Below are positions 25,549-34,932 of a stretch of 64,000 nucleotides of DNA, one piece after another. The notes under the pieces are model-generated. The model had not been told where the DNA came from, did no database searches, and saw only the letters and a program-made list of their open reading frames with translations. This DNA comes from Sulfobacillus acidophilus (GTDB lineage Bacteria; Bacillota; Sulfobacillia; Sulfobacillales; Sulfobacillaceae), in NCBI GenBank assembly GCA_003023745.1, contig PXYV01000005.1:37327-101326 (forward strand), in the 5' to 3' direction. The position numbers were made by a program, and so were the translations under genes. Within the stretch, counting starts at the first letter, position 1. Every line of letters starts with the position of its first letter.

Positions 25549-26111
25549 GCCCGCACCCCCCTTGGGGCCAAGGATGCTGGATCCGCTCCGTCGACTGCCG
25601 CCAAAAGGCCGCGCAGCAGGTCTCCGGGTGTGGGTGGACAGCCGTGAATGCGAACGGTCACGGGGACTATGTCGTCGAGACGACCGAGAACGTCGGGCGC
25701 GCCTTGGAAGACCCATCCGTCAATGGCACATGCACCAACAGCCACCACGCGCTTAGGGGCCGTCATTTGATCATACACAGTGCGAATGACCGGTGCCAGC
25801 GCCCGCGTAATCACGCCGGTAACGACTAACACGTCCGCATGTTTGGGCGATGGGACAAAACTAAATCCGTACCGGCTCAAGTCATAATCAGGGCTCGATA
25901 AAAGACTCAATTCCGATTCGCAGCCGTTGCACGAGCCTCCATCGACCTGCCGAAGCGCCACCGACCGCTTGAAAAAGGGCTGCTCCAATGGCGCGTCAAC
26001 AACAATTGCGCCACTGCGTGACATGTGTTGAACCGTGTCGTCTAAAGCGGTCGGATAGCCTGTGGTTTTAGGCCGGTGGACGACATTTTTAACCCAATGC
26101 CAATAGTACAA
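25545..26111 (-). CDS. hyfI: Hydrogenase-type small subunit (HycG/HyfI-like)
   Basis: This 188-residue protein of the NuoB/HycG family retains the four Cys ligands for one [4Fe-4S] cluster: GSCNGCESEL, VGACAIDGW and HGCPPTP. The spaced CxxC (not the adjacent CC of NuoB) places it with group 4 hydrogenase small subunits. It should contact the large subunit encoded 19 bp upstream. Its start region (YYWHWVKNVVHRPKTTGYP) has no extra Cys. An electron-carrying cluster is therefore kept although the partner subunit has no metal site. Confidence 0.9.
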   Translation of the reverse strand: MYYWHWVKNVVHRPKTTGYPTALDDTVQHMSRSGAIVVDAPLEQPFFKRSVALRQVDGGSCNGCESELSLLSSPDYDLSRYGFSFVPSPKHADVLVVTGVITRALAPVIRTVYDQMTAPKRVVAVGACAIDGWVFQGAPDVLGRLDDIVPVTVRIHGCPPTPGDLLRGLLAAVDGADPASLAPRGVRA

Positions 26112-26130
26112 CGTTGATACCTCCTAAAAA

Positions 26131-27573
26131 TTAGCCATCCCAACCGGCCACCGAAAGCGAAAAGCTGGCATCAACGATCGGGAAATCTTGAAGAATGTTG
26201 CCGTTAGCCATCGTGACAGGATATACAGCCCAGTTTCGCTGAGACGGCGTCGCCACGTGTAATTGTGCAATGCGACCGGTATCGGGTGAAAAATGGATTT
26301 GATAGGCGAGTAACCCCCGTGGGGCTTCCACCAACCCAATGCCGGTACGACGGCGCGGCCGCGATTCATCAAAGCGCGTCAATTTGTCTGATTGGACTCG
26401 TATTGCGTCGCGATCCCAGTTCCGTAGGATTTCGTGGATTAGTTTCAGGCTCACAGTCAGTTCGGCGACGCGGATGCGAAAGCGCGCGTAGGAATCGCCG
26501 CTAGACAACACCGGAATGTGAAGGTTGTGGTGGGGATAATCGGCATACGGATGCACTTGGCGCACGTCCATCGCCAATCCCGCCGCACGTCCGACTGGCC
26601 CCACCGGCCGGATTGCCGCCACGGCTTGCGCAGGGACGGTACCGGCTCCGTGCAGGCGGTCTAGAAATGAAGTTGTGTTTTCTAGGTCTCTGGCAATGGT
26701 TGCCACTTCCGTCAACACATTAGTAACTATCTGACGGATTTGTACGAGATCGGCCTGACGGGGCCAAAGTTCCGTATTGATACCCCCGGGGATGACCGTG
26801 TGTCGCGAATAACGATGTCCAAACAACTGGTCGTTGATACGCAAGATCGTTTCTTTGAGATGCAAAAACTCCATCTGCGCAACGGTAAGACCAGTCGACA
26901 CGGCGATAGCAGCTAAGTCTCCTAGATGACTTGCGGCACGCTCCAATTCCGCGACCAGGGTGCGGGTTACGGCTGCCCCTGGCCCAATGTCTACCTCCCA
27001 AGCATCTTCGACGGCTTGGGCCATGGCCAAGCTATGATGGACGTTGGATGTCGTGGTAAACACGGATACCAGCGAATAGGCACTTGATACGGTGCGAGAC
27101 ACGGCCAACTCGCGAATATGGCGGCGCTTAAATCCATTTTCGAGCTGGACATGCACGATATCGTCGCCCATCACGGTGAGTTGGTACAAAAGCGATTCCG
27201 CCACATCGGCGCGCACCGGGCCGAGAGGGTAGATGAATAATCCCTTGCCGCGCACGGGTGGGCGGCGTCCGGAGCGCCATCCCCAACGGGGCCATTGTCG
27301 CGCAAGCTCGTGTTCGGCTGAAAGCGTCTCCAGGATGCCCAGTGCCGAGGGCGGTGGGCCGAGCGGCTTCTGCTGAAAGCTTCGGCTCCAATCCAGAGAG
27401 TAAACCGCACCGGTCTGGCGATGCATCAAAACAACGCTCAACATATCGTCCGAGGCGCTAAGAATAACTGTCTCATATTCACCCTCCCGCGCACGTTGCC
27501 AGACCTGAAGCCACTGGGGGTAGTCGGAAAGGCGCTGACGGTTTGAGTCGACCGTTGTGGTTGAACTAGGCAT
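26131..27573 (-). CDS. hyfG: Hydrogenase large-subunit homologue with no NiFe ligands (HyfG/NuoCD-like)
   Basis: This 480-residue protein has an N-terminal NuoC-like domain (to ~150) and a NuoD/HycE-like domain. The core includes LVAELERAASHLGDLAAIA and HRYSRHTVIPGG. In NiFe hydrogenases two CxxC motifs hold the metal site. Here the first region reads SVFTTTSNVHHSL and the last IVDASFSLSVAGWD, with no Cys in either. The whole protein contains no cysteine. It cannot be a NiFe hydrogenase. It resembles the large subunits of hydrogenase-related (Ehr-type) complexes. ATG 27573 follows CAAGGAGG. Confidence 0.9.
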   Translation of the reverse strand: MPSSTTTVDSNRQRLSDYPQWLQVWQRAREGEYETVILSASDDMLSVVLMHRQTGAVYSLDWSRSFQQKPLGPPPSALGILETLSAEHELARQWPRWGWRSGRRPPVRGKGLFIYPLGPVRADVAESLLYQLTVMGDDIVHVQLENGFKRRHIRELAVSRTVSSAYSLVSVFTTTSNVHHSLAMAQAVEDAWEVDIGPGAAVTRTLVAELERAASHLGDLAAIAVSTGLTVAQMEFLHLKETILRINDQLFGHRYSRHTVIPGGINTELWPRQADLVQIRQIVTNVLTEVATIARDLENTTSFLDRLHGAGTVPAQAVAAIRPVGPVGRAAGLAMDVRQVHPYADYPHHNLHIPVLSSGDSYARFRIRVAELTVSLKLIHEILRNWDRDAIRVQSDKLTRFDESRPRRRTGIGLVEAPRGLLAYQIHFSPDTGRIAQLHVATPSQRNWAVYPVTMANGNILQDFPIVDASFSLSVAGWDG

Positions 27574-27606
27574 GAAATCCTCCTTGGGGATGAAATATCC
27601 GATGGC

Positions 27607-29052
27607 TCAAAGATAGACGGATCCCAGCTGGTGGACTAAGTGTTGCCACAAGGGATGCGCAACCAGGGGCAGGGCGATGCCTCCAATGACGACGAGCACT
27701 GCTAACGCGACGCTGGGCAAAATCAACGCAACCGGTTCAGAAATGGCGGGAGCGGACGGCGGCATACCGACAGGACCCGCAGAAAAGAGCCATGTGGGTA
27801 CCCTTCGCGCAATGGCGACAAAAATAACCACGAGCAAGGCCGCCGCAATCGCGACAAACACGCGATCCCCCACCTGATGAAACCCTCCCGCTAACACCAG
27901 CCATTCACTCCAAAATGGCGCAAATGGAGGCAATCCGACAATAGCTGCCGACCCCAATGCGAGCAGGGCGCCGGTCCAGGGGGTCCGGTGCAGGATTGCA
28001 CGGGCGCCATATTGGCTGTCGGAGGTATGATACAAAAGTCTCACCGTGCCAGCATTGTGGAACAACAAAGTTTTGCTAATAGCGTGGGTCCAGATATGCA
28101 AGGCTGCGCCAATCAGGGCAATGCCTCCAAACCCAACACCGAGGCTAATGATGCCGATGTGCTCGATGCTGGAGTAGGCCCAAAACCGCTTCAGGTCACG
28201 TTGAAAGGCGAGAGAGCTTGCCGCAATCAGCAACGACAGAAGGCCGAGCCCGATGAGTGCATCCTGCAGGTAGAGCGCGGGAACGACCGGAGTCAAGATG
28301 CGAAACAAGCGATACACAATCACGACCGCACCGGCGAGTTTAATCGCAGACAGGAGTCCTGAAACAGGCGCGGGCGCCTCGCTGTGAGCGTCCGGAAGCC
28401 AGGTGTGAAACGGCGCCAGACCTGCTTTAGCGCCGTATCCAACCAGTGCGAAATAGGCACCGATGAGAGCCCAATGTTGGCGGGCTGTTGTTAGGAGAAG
28501 ATGCGCCGGCAGGGCATGCCAGGCAAACAGTGGACTTCCCACGGCAGTGAGGGCCAGGACGGTCCCGAGAAGCGCAAACATGGCACCCGTTTCGGTGACG
28601 ATAACGTACTTCCACGCCGCTTCAATGGACGCGGTGGTGTTGGGGAGGGCTGCTAACACCACACTCGAGAACGTCGCAGCCTCCATTGCAACCCAGAGCC
28701 ATAGGAGATTTGTCCATAGGGCGATGGCCAACAGTGAGGCGATGAATACAAACAGCAAGGCGTCATAGGACTGACACCGCCGGGTCGACCATTGGTGCTG
28801 TTGCGCTTCGCGTGCGATGTAGGGTCCCGAGTACCATAAGGCAAATATGGACAAAACCGCCACCGTCACGAAGTACCAGCCGGACAACGGGTCAAAGCCG
28901 TGCCAGATGCGGGCGATTTGGGTTGTTAATGCAGCCGCCAAGAAGACGATAGCGAACCTCCGCAGCCCAACGCTGGATCGATGGGGAAGCACTAAACTCG
29001 CGACTGCGCATATTATTAGTCCCAAAGGGAGGATCCAAAGTGCAGCGCTCAT
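27607..29052 (-). CDS. hyfF: Hydrogenase-4 component F-like membrane subunit (NuoN/M family)
   Basis: This 481-residue antiporter-like protein has about fourteen membrane segments. The conserved stretch YGAKAGLAPFHTWLPDAHSE carries the key Lys and the HTWLPDAHSEAP signature; a conserved Glu lies in VAMEAATF. LKRFWAYSSIEHIGII is typical of HyfF. ATG 29052 overlaps the hyfE stop by 4 bp. With HyfB it gives the complex two potential ion channels. Confidence 0.9.
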   Translation of the reverse strand: MSAALWILPLGLIICAVASLVLPHRSSVGLRRFAIVFLAAALTTQIARIWHGFDPLSGWYFVTVAVLSIFALWYSGPYIAREAQQHQWSTRRCQSYDALLFVFIASLLAIALWTNLLWLWVAMEAATFSSVVLAALPNTTASIEAAWKYVIVTETGAMFALLGTVLALTAVGSPLFAWHALPAHLLLTTARQHWALIGAYFALVGYGAKAGLAPFHTWLPDAHSEAPAPVSGLLSAIKLAGAVVIVYRLFRILTPVVPALYLQDALIGLGLLSLLIAASSLAFQRDLKRFWAYSSIEHIGIISLGVGFGGIALIGAALHIWTHAISKTLLFHNAGTVRLLYHTSDSQYGARAILHRTPWTGALLALGSAAIVGLPPFAPFWSEWLVLAGGFHQVGDRVFVAIAAALLVVIFVAIARRVPTWLFSAGPVGMPPSAPAISEPVALILPSVALAVLVVIGGIALPLVAHPLWQHLVHQLGSVYL

Positions 29053-29678
29053 CCAATCAGTTCCTCCAAATTGCGGACGTCTAACGTCGAATGGACCTCT
29101 TGAATACGGTGGGCGACCAATGCGAGCACCAGAGCCAGACTGACACTCACTGCATAAAATCCGACATCGACACTCGCGGGGATAGCTCTTCCGAACATGA
29201 CCACGCCAACGTCCACAATGGTGTCTAAACTTAATAATGCCCAGAGCATGCTCCAGACTTCGTAGCGCGCCGAAAGCTGGAGACAAGAGACAAACATTGC
29301 GGCAAAGACGAGACCGGCCAAGGTTGGATTAGGCATGCCCATGCGCCCTAACAGGATGCCCGCCGCGCTTAGCACCAGGACGTACATCAAAAGGCCCCCC
29401 GCACCGATCGGGGTTTTGGCACTGTACACCCCGCGCGAGGTAATAAGACCGCGTCTGACGATCTCAGGAATGAGAGCCATGCGTACAATGACGGTCAATC
29501 CCACCGTTACCCAAAGTAGGGTCCGGTGACCGTGAACCGCCAGGACGACTGCGATCCCGGCGCCGGCTAGAGCCTGCAGGCGATAGAATGTGGTAACAGA
29601 CCGGGGTGTTTTGACAACCATGATACCGACTGTGGCCAGCCACAGCAGGGCTGCCGCAGCCTCGCCCAATATCGACAT
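29049..29678 (-). CDS. hyfE: Hydrogenase-4 component E-like membrane subunit
   Basis: This 209-residue protein has about six to seven membrane segments. The N-terminal part resembles NuoK (FYRLQALAGAGIAVVLAV), as in HyfE. ATG 29678 is preferred because GAGAGGAG sits 7 bp before it; the upstream ATG 29696 overlaps that ribosome site. It is 22 bp downstream of hyfC and overlaps hyfF by 4 bp. Confidence 0.85.
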   Translation of the reverse strand: MSILGEAAAALLWLATVGIMVVKTPRSVTTFYRLQALAGAGIAVVLAVHGHRTLLWVTVGLTVIVRMALIPEIVRRGLITSRGVYSAKTPIGAGGLLMYVLVLSAAGILLGRMGMPNPTLAGLVFAAMFVSCLQLSARYEVWSMLWALLSLDTIVDVGVVMFGRAIPASVDVGFYAVSVSLALVLALVAHRIQEVHSTLDVRNLEELIG

Positions 29679-29700
29679 TTCCTCAACTCCTCTCATGGGA

Positions 29701-30639
29701 TCAAAGATTGGCGGCTAAACCACCCAGGGCTGCCAGCAGCAATGCTGCCAACAAAAAATCCACGTTGCGCAAGAGCCGCAATTTGCCAAAACCGGCTTCG
29801 ATGCTGATGATGATGAGGCCGACCAGGGTGACCTTGAGCATAACCGCCAGCATGGCCAGCCCTATTGGGCCCCAATGGGCGGTGGCGGCAAGACCCCACG
29901 GGGTTGTTAGGACATTGGTTAAGATCAGTATGAGTATGGTTAACTTCATCCATCCGCCCCACTCGTATAGGGCTAAATCGGGTCCGCTCGATTCAAAGGT
30001 GCGCGACGGGTCAATCATCGACAATTCTTGCGACGTCGAAGGATTGTCGATGGGGATGCGGCCCGCCTCAGCCAATACCAGCAAAAACCAGCCGACGACG
30101 ACCAACCCGTGCGCGGGGCTAAAGAGCCATTTAGACGACGCGAAGGCCTGATTGACAATGAACGGGATGGTCGCGCCCGCAGCCGAGGCGGCAATGAATA
30201 TCAAGAGCAGGGAGAGGGGTTCGGTAAAGGTGGCGATTAACCGAATTCGGCTGACGCCGAGCACTGGGTAGACACTGCCGCTATCCAAGGCGGCAAAAAG
30301 AAGAGCGAGACCGCCAGCCGCTAAAATCATGCCGCCAGCCAACATGTCGCCCATCCAGGCGAACGGAAGCGGGAACGCGGTTGTCACCGGAATCAGCATA
30401 GCGACCAATAACGGCGCTACAAAATAGATAATGGGAGCCCATTCCGAGATCCAGCTGGCATGGGCGCTGCGCACTGTTTCTTTGTGCCACCACTTCCATA
30501 AGTCGCGATAGGGTTGCCACACCGGTGGCCCGTGGCGGCTTGCGAGGCGGGCGCGGTAGCGTTCCATGATTCCACGCAGAAGCGGCGCAAAAGCCAATAC
30601 AAATCCCACTTGTATGGCTTGGGCCAAGTATAAATTCAT
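29701..30639 (-). CDS. hyfC: Hydrogenase-4 component C-like membrane subunit (NuoH family)
   Basis: This 312-residue protein has eight membrane segments. It anchors the peripheral arm in complex I-like enzymes. Family signatures are QPYRDLWKWWHKE near the N-terminus, LAEAGRIPIDNPSTSQELSM in the middle, and the loop before it. ATG 30639 follows TCGGAGGTC. It is the first gene of the operon hyfC-hyfE-hyfF-hyfG-hyfI-hyfB. No HyfA/HyfH ferredoxin-type subunit, HyfD or maturation protease gene is present. Confidence 0.9.
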   Translation of the reverse strand: MNLYLAQAIQVGFVLAFAPLLRGIMERYRARLASRHGPPVWQPYRDLWKWWHKETVRSAHASWISEWAPIIYFVAPLLVAMLIPVTTAFPLPFAWMGDMLAGGMILAAGGLALLFAALDSGSVYPVLGVSRIRLIATFTEPLSLLLIFIAASAAGATIPFIVNQAFASSKWLFSPAHGLVVVGWFLLVLAEAGRIPIDNPSTSQELSMIDPSRTFESSGPDLALYEWGGWMKLTILILILTNVLTTPWGLAATAHWGPIGLAMLAVMLKVTLVGLIIISIEAGFGKLRLLRNVDFLLAALLLAALGGLAANL

Positions 30640-30690
30640 TGAGCTCTGACCTCCGACGCAAAATAGCAATCAAAAACACCGGTAATGAGA

Positions 30691-30707
30691 CCTGACATTG
30701 TGTCAGG
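30691..30707. promoter_or_regulatory. Perfect palindrome upstream of the hyf-like operon
   Basis: CCTGACA-TTG-TGTCAGG lies 52 bp before the hyfC start, in the promoter region, and looks like an operator for a dimeric regulator. I could not match it to FNR, Rex or CRP-type sites. The remaining gap (30640-30968) separates this operon from the divergent serine hydrolase gene and holds no other gene. Confidence 0.4.
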
Positions 30708-30968
30708 AGTCATCAACCCGGTGCGGGTGGTTTCGGATCATGGTCCGCGGCGGATTCCATCGCCGATGGGCTAACATACGTTAATATCCTCCATGAGTAT
30801 AGCATAGATTAAAAGTTGGACAAGATTGATGGCCGGAACACAAGTCTTCTGGTCGAGCCCTGGAACCCACCGGCTAGGCAGCAGCGTTAATCGACGTCGT
30901 GGTTATTTGATCTGGACTTACAGGGCAGTTGGAGTTTTGCCTGCACAGCCGCTACAATGAAGTGGTAA

Positions 30969-32456
30969 GTGGTCGCTGGGGGCAGACGTGTGACAACGAA
31001 GCAGATTGAAGCCGCGGTGACGCGATTCATCGAACAGTATATGGAGGCGTTTTTGGTTCCGGGCGTGGCGGTGGCCATCGTGCAGGGAAGCCAGGTGTTG
31101 GTGTGCCGTGGCTTTGGCGTGCGGCGGGTGGGTGAATCCCGACTTGTGACGGAAGACACCCTCTTTCCGATTGCGTCGGCGTCCAAGGCGTTTACCACCA
31201 CCGCAGTGGGAATATTAGTCGACGAAGGGCGCCTAAGCTGGGATCAACCGGTGCGAGAGTATTTTCCTCAGTTGCAATTGTCTGATCCGCTAGCCAGTCA
31301 AATGTTGACTTTGCGCGATATGGCATGCCATCGCACCGGATTGCCGCGCCATGACCTGATTTGGTATAAGTCGCCGTTTTCACAAGCCGAGCAAATCCGC
31401 CGCATTCGTTATCTGGAGCTGAGCCATCCATTTCGCAGTGTCTGGCAATATCAAAATCTTATGTATATGGCCATGGGTCACATTATGACGGAGCAGGCTG
31501 GACAACCTTGGCACGAATTTATTCGTAAGCGCATTTTTGAGCCGTTACGGATGGAGTCCAGCAATTTCTTCATTGACGAATCAGAACGTCACGGTGATTA
31601 TGTGTTTCCGCATTTGGAAGAAGACGGGTGCGTTCGTGCTATTCCCTTTTACCGGGACCCCGAACCCGTGGCCGATGGGTCCATTAACACCAACGCGCGT
31701 GACGTCGCTCGCTGGCTTTTACTCAATTTAAACGGCGGAGCATACGACGGTAGCGTAATCGTGTCTCGTGAACAACTTGCAAACCTCATGACCCCCCACA
31801 TGGTTGTGCCGGGCTGGCCTCGTCTGAAGGAGCAACCGCTGTGCACGTACGGCTTAGGGTGGTTTATTGAATCTTATCGCGGATCTCTCATGATCCACCA
31901 CGATGGGGCCATTGATGGCTTTTCCGCCGCGGTGGCTCTCTTGCCTGATCAGGGGGTCGGCATTGCCATTCTAACAAATGCCGATACCGGCAGTTATTTT
32001 AAGGAGGCATTGCGCAACTTCATTGCCGACCTGTTTTTGAAATTGGATTCGCCGGATTGGGCTGAAAGCCTGCTGACTTTATACGTAAAAGAACGACGCA
32101 GTGCACGGGCAAAAACAACCCGCCCGAATCTTGCGCGAGTCTTGGGAACACACCCCTCGCACACGCTAAGCGATTATGCCGGGCTTTATGAGCACCCTGC
32201 GTACGGCCTGGTGGACGTGTCCCCGTTGAGCCATGGGCTGAAGATTCATTACCATGCCTTTCAATTTAATGCGGCCCACTATCACTACGATACGTTTGCT
32301 ATGCGTCCTGATGACAGTACCTGGCTGCAGTTTATGGGTCCGGCCTGGTCGCCGTTGATCACATTTTCGTCTGGCGCGTCGGGGCTGGTGGAGACACTCA
32401 GCATGTGGCTTGAGCCCGACCTGAATCGGCCGATTGTGTTTTGGCGCGTGTCGTAA
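30969..32456 (+). CDS. Serine beta-lactamase-like hydrolase (class C / esterase family)
   Basis: This 495-residue protein has a penicillin-binding-protein fold. The catalytic SxxK is SASK in FPIASASKAFTTT at about residue 75. The Tyr motif is YQN (VWQYQNLMYMAMG), and the third motif is HHDGAIDGF. The last ~110 residues form an extra C-terminal domain common in such hydrolases. There is no obvious signal peptide, so it is probably cytoplasmic and may act as an esterase or peptidase rather than a lactamase. GTG 30969 gives the longest form; GTG 30990 is equally possible. It converges on the monooxygenase gene. Confidence 0.85.
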   Translation: MVAGGRRVTTKQIEAAVTRFIEQYMEAFLVPGVAVAIVQGSQVLVCRGFGVRRVGESRLVTEDTLFPIASASKAFTTTAVGILVDEGRLSWDQPVREYFPQLQLSDPLASQMLTLRDMACHRTGLPRHDLIWYKSPFSQAEQIRRIRYLELSHPFRSVWQYQNLMYMAMGHIMTEQAGQPWHEFIRKRIFEPLRMESSNFFIDESERHGDYVFPHLEEDGCVRAIPFYRDPEPVADGSINTNARDVARWLLLNLNGGAYDGSVIVSREQLANLMTPHMVVPGWPRLKEQPLCTYGLGWFIESYRGSLMIHHDGAIDGFSAAVALLPDQGVGIAILTNADTGSYFKEALRNFIADLFLKLDSPDWAESLLTLYVKERRSARAKTTRPNLARVLGTHPSHTLSDYAGLYEHPAYGLVDVSPLSHGLKIHYHAFQFNAAHYHYDTFAMRPDDSTWLQFMGPAWSPLITFSSGASGLVETLSMWLEPDLNRPIVFWRVS

Positions 32457-32480
32457 CGACAGTCATGGCAACGAACGATG

Positions 32481-33635
32481 TCATGACAAACGCTCAGGCT
32501 GGCCCACAACTTGGCGCATGGCCTGGGTTACGAGACTGGTCGGGACAGCACGTAGCACAAGCGTTTGCAGAGTTCCCACTCCTCGTCTCTGCCAGTGGAT
32601 CAGTTGCCCGAGCCGACGCGACCGCCACCCCACCGCCAACGCAGAGCCGAGCCTGATCCGACGATAGATCTGCAGGGCACGTTCCGCGTCTTCTGGATGT
32701 TCGTAGAGCTCGCGCGCCAGCACGTAGGCGTCCACAATTGCTTGACAGGCGCCTTGACCGGTGTTGGGGGTCATAAGGTGCGCGGCATCCCCAATCAGTG
32801 TGACGGCAGGCCGGACTCCAAAGGGTTGCAACCGGTCAAAAATGGGATGGATTAAGAGCTCGGACGGATCGGTGGCCTCGATCAGGTTGCTAATGGGAGG
32901 GGTCCAGCGTTGAAAATGGCGAATAATATCGTCCATTGCCGGGGGGTCAGCGGGAGGCCGGGGCCAGCGCATCGTGGCATACCAATACACCAATTCTTCC
33001 CCGACCGGGCTATAGCCAAATTCTCCCGCCCCTCCCCAAACTTGTACGACGGTGTGTTGATGAGTCTTTGGTAAACAAAACACTACCAGACCACGCAGCG
33101 CAATAAATCCTTGATACTGGGCATCGGGCAGATCCCATAGAGCCTGGCGTACAGTGGAGTGGGCACCGTCGGCACCAACAACCACCCGAGCAGAAATTGC
33201 GGGACCACTTTCCTGATAAAGGGTGTAGCCCGAGGCCGTTCGATGCAGGGCATTAATGGAATGGTTCCACCGGATCCAGTCTTTCGGAACGGCCTCAGCG
33301 ACTGTTTGCAAAATGTGGGATCGCGGTACCGCCCACGAGGACTCCTTCCACTTTCCGGAAATGCGTGATAGATCCACTGTTTTCAAAGGGCGGCCATCCG
33401 CACGAATAAATAGGTATCGATCGATCCGGGATCCAGCGGCGACAATTCGGTCAGCGAGGCCCAACCGTCGAAAAACCCACATCGCGTTGGGCGCCATGGC
33501 CAAGGCTGCACCGCCTTGCAAGTCATGACGACGGCGCGCTTCAAGAACGACGGCCGAGAGGTTATGCGCATCAAGCGCCTTAGCTAGCGTGAGACCCGCA
33601 ATGCCGCCTCCGATAATTGCTACGCGTGGCACCAT
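32481..33635 (-). CDS. FAD-dependent monooxygenase (PHBH fold)
   Basis: This 384-residue flavoprotein has an N-terminal dinucleotide motif (AIIGGGIAGLTLA), the GADGAHSTVR (DG) motif, and the FAD/NADH-binding LIGDAAHLMTPNTGQGA motif near residue 290. These define class A aromatic hydroxylases and related enzymes (salicylate or zeaxanthin hydroxylase-like). The substrate is unknown. ATG 33635 follows GAGGTGG. A palindrome in the divergent promoter region may control it. Confidence 0.88.
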   Translation of the reverse strand: MVPRVAIIGGGIAGLTLAKALDAHNLSAVVLEARRRHDLQGGAALAMAPNAMWVFRRLGLADRIVAAGSRIDRYLFIRADGRPLKTVDLSRISGKWKESSWAVPRSHILQTVAEAVPKDWIRWNHSINALHRTASGYTLYQESGPAISARVVVGADGAHSTVRQALWDLPDAQYQGFIALRGLVVFCLPKTHQHTVVQVWGGAGEFGYSPVGEELVYWYATMRWPRPPADPPAMDDIIRHFQRWTPPISNLIEATDPSELLIHPIFDRLQPFGVRPAVTLIGDAAHLMTPNTGQGACQAIVDAYVLARELYEHPEDAERALQIYRRIRLGSALAVGWRSRRLGQLIHWQRRGVGTLQTLVLRAVPTSLVTQAMRQVVGQPERLS

Positions 33636-33667
33636 CGAAGCCACCTCACACGGACTAGGTATGTTAC

Positions 33668-33680
33668 ACTAACATTTAGT
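33668..33680. promoter_or_regulatory. Short palindrome between divergent genes
   Basis: ACTAA-CAT-TTAGT sits 32 bp upstream of the monooxygenase and 38 bp upstream of the thioredoxin-like gene. Dimeric repressors such as TetR or MarR types often use sites of this size. No regulator gene is adjacent. Confidence 0.3.
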
Positions 33681-33718
33681 ATGGCTTGCACCAAGCCCAA
33701 TAGCAAAGGGTGTGGAGT

Positions 33719-34399
33719 ATGGCAAAGACGAGCAAGCGGAACTTTAGCCAAAGTCGCTCTTCCAATTGGTGGCTATGGGTTATCGTGGGAGTCTTGGCGA
33801 TTGGGGTACTTATCGTCGGCTATGGTGGACTAGGTGTGCGGCACTCCGCGTCTTCGGATTCCACGGCCGCGGCACTACACGAACCGAAACTGCCCAAGAA
33901 CGGTTTTACCTGGAACTATCGGGCCTATTCAATTAAAACGGGCCGGCCCGCCTACCTGACCCGCGGCTCGCGTGTGACAGTGGTTATGTTGATGGCATCG
34001 TGGTGTTTATATTGCGCCTATGAAGATCGCTATGTGTGGCCGGCCTTGATCCATACGCCGGGACTTCAAGTCAATTTGATCGATGTGTCAACCATCAGTG
34101 GAATTGGCGATCCGGGCCCCAAGACTCCGCCTTTTAGTGGCCATGACAATCAAGGACATGCCATTGGTGCGGTCGGCATGCGTCAAACTATGGAGAAATA
34201 TGTCAAGAAGTTTCATTTAACCGAGCCCAATGTGCATGTGTTCGTTGATCCGAGCGGTATCAAGTACTGGAGCCTGCAGGATTTTCCGACCATCATGGTG
34301 CTTAACCGACAGGGTCAATTGGTCAAACGCTTTAATGGAGCGTTGACAATTGCGCAAGCTCGGGCCTATGTGCAGAGTATTGCGAAGTCGTCACATTAG
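33719..34399 (+). CDS. Membrane-anchored thioredoxin-like protein
   Basis: This 226-residue protein has one N-terminal membrane anchor (WWLWVIVGVLAIGVLIVG, about 20-38), then an extracytoplasmic thioredoxin-like domain with a CxxC active site in MASWCLYCAYED (about residue 96). The cis-proline strand is SLQDFPTIMVLNRQG. The inserted loop (PGPKTPPFSGHDNQGH) is typical of TlpA/DsbE-like or larger extracellular thioredoxins. It probably reduces or oxidises exported protein thiols. Its redox motif uses two ordinary Cys codons, unlike the TGA-containing gene at 13027. Confidence 0.82.
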   Translation: MAKTSKRNFSQSRSSNWWLWVIVGVLAIGVLIVGYGGLGVRHSASSDSTAAALHEPKLPKNGFTWNYRAYSIKTGRPAYLTRGSRVTVVMLMASWCLYCAYEDRYVWPALIHTPGLQVNLIDVSTISGIGDPGPKTPPFSGHDNQGHAIGAVGMRQTMEKYVKKFHLTEPNVHVFVDPSGIKYWSLQDFPTIMVLNRQGQLVKRFNGALTIAQARAYVQSIAKSSH

Positions 34400-34785
34400 A
34401 AAGATCCGCTCCTCGTGGCAACGGGCACTAAGCGGCTGATGGGCGGAGCGCGTAGTTGAAGCGAGAATCGCCTGATGCGCCGCAAAAATGGCGAAACCAG
34501 ACAAACCTAGCTCCAGGACACAGATATTTTTGAGATTACGTCGCTGCACGATTGACGACGTGGATTCTCTTGCATATACTAAACCTGGCAAGTGAATAGC
34601 GTCCTCGTTAGGCGAGGCGTCGATACCAATACAGGCCACTGCTCCGATCCGTCGAAAGACGCTAAGGCGTAGACCAGAGGTTGCCGGATTAAGGCTTCTT
34701 CCGAAGTGGCTGAATCTCGTTCAAGAGATTCTCACGTGGTATCGTGCTGAAGCTCAACCAGGGGGGACAAAGGGTACATGCGATG
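34400..34785. other. Intergenic stretch with leader-like sequence
   Basis: No gene is supported between the thioredoxin-like gene and the terminator at 34786. The last ~100 bp are probably part of a structured region upstream of the second Nramp-like gene. Confidence 0.35.
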
Positions 34786-34810
34786 TCCTCCTGTGAGCGG
34801 GAGGATTTTT
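34786..34810 (+). terminator. Intrinsic terminator or attenuator before the second Nramp-like gene
   Basis: TCCTCC (34786-34791) pairs with GGAGGA (34800-34805) around 8 bases, followed by TTTTT. It lies 387 bp after the thioredoxin stop and 154 bp before the Nramp start, so it may attenuate the Nramp transcript. Confidence 0.55.
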
Positions 34811-34932
34811 CGTTAGATGATAAAGGAGGGGACCCGGGTGAGTACAGACCCTGGAGATAGTAGCGGGGCGAGAGGATTTCGACAAGACAATATTTCTGTG
34901 CTTTCCCGAGTGTCGTCCAGACAATAGTCCGG

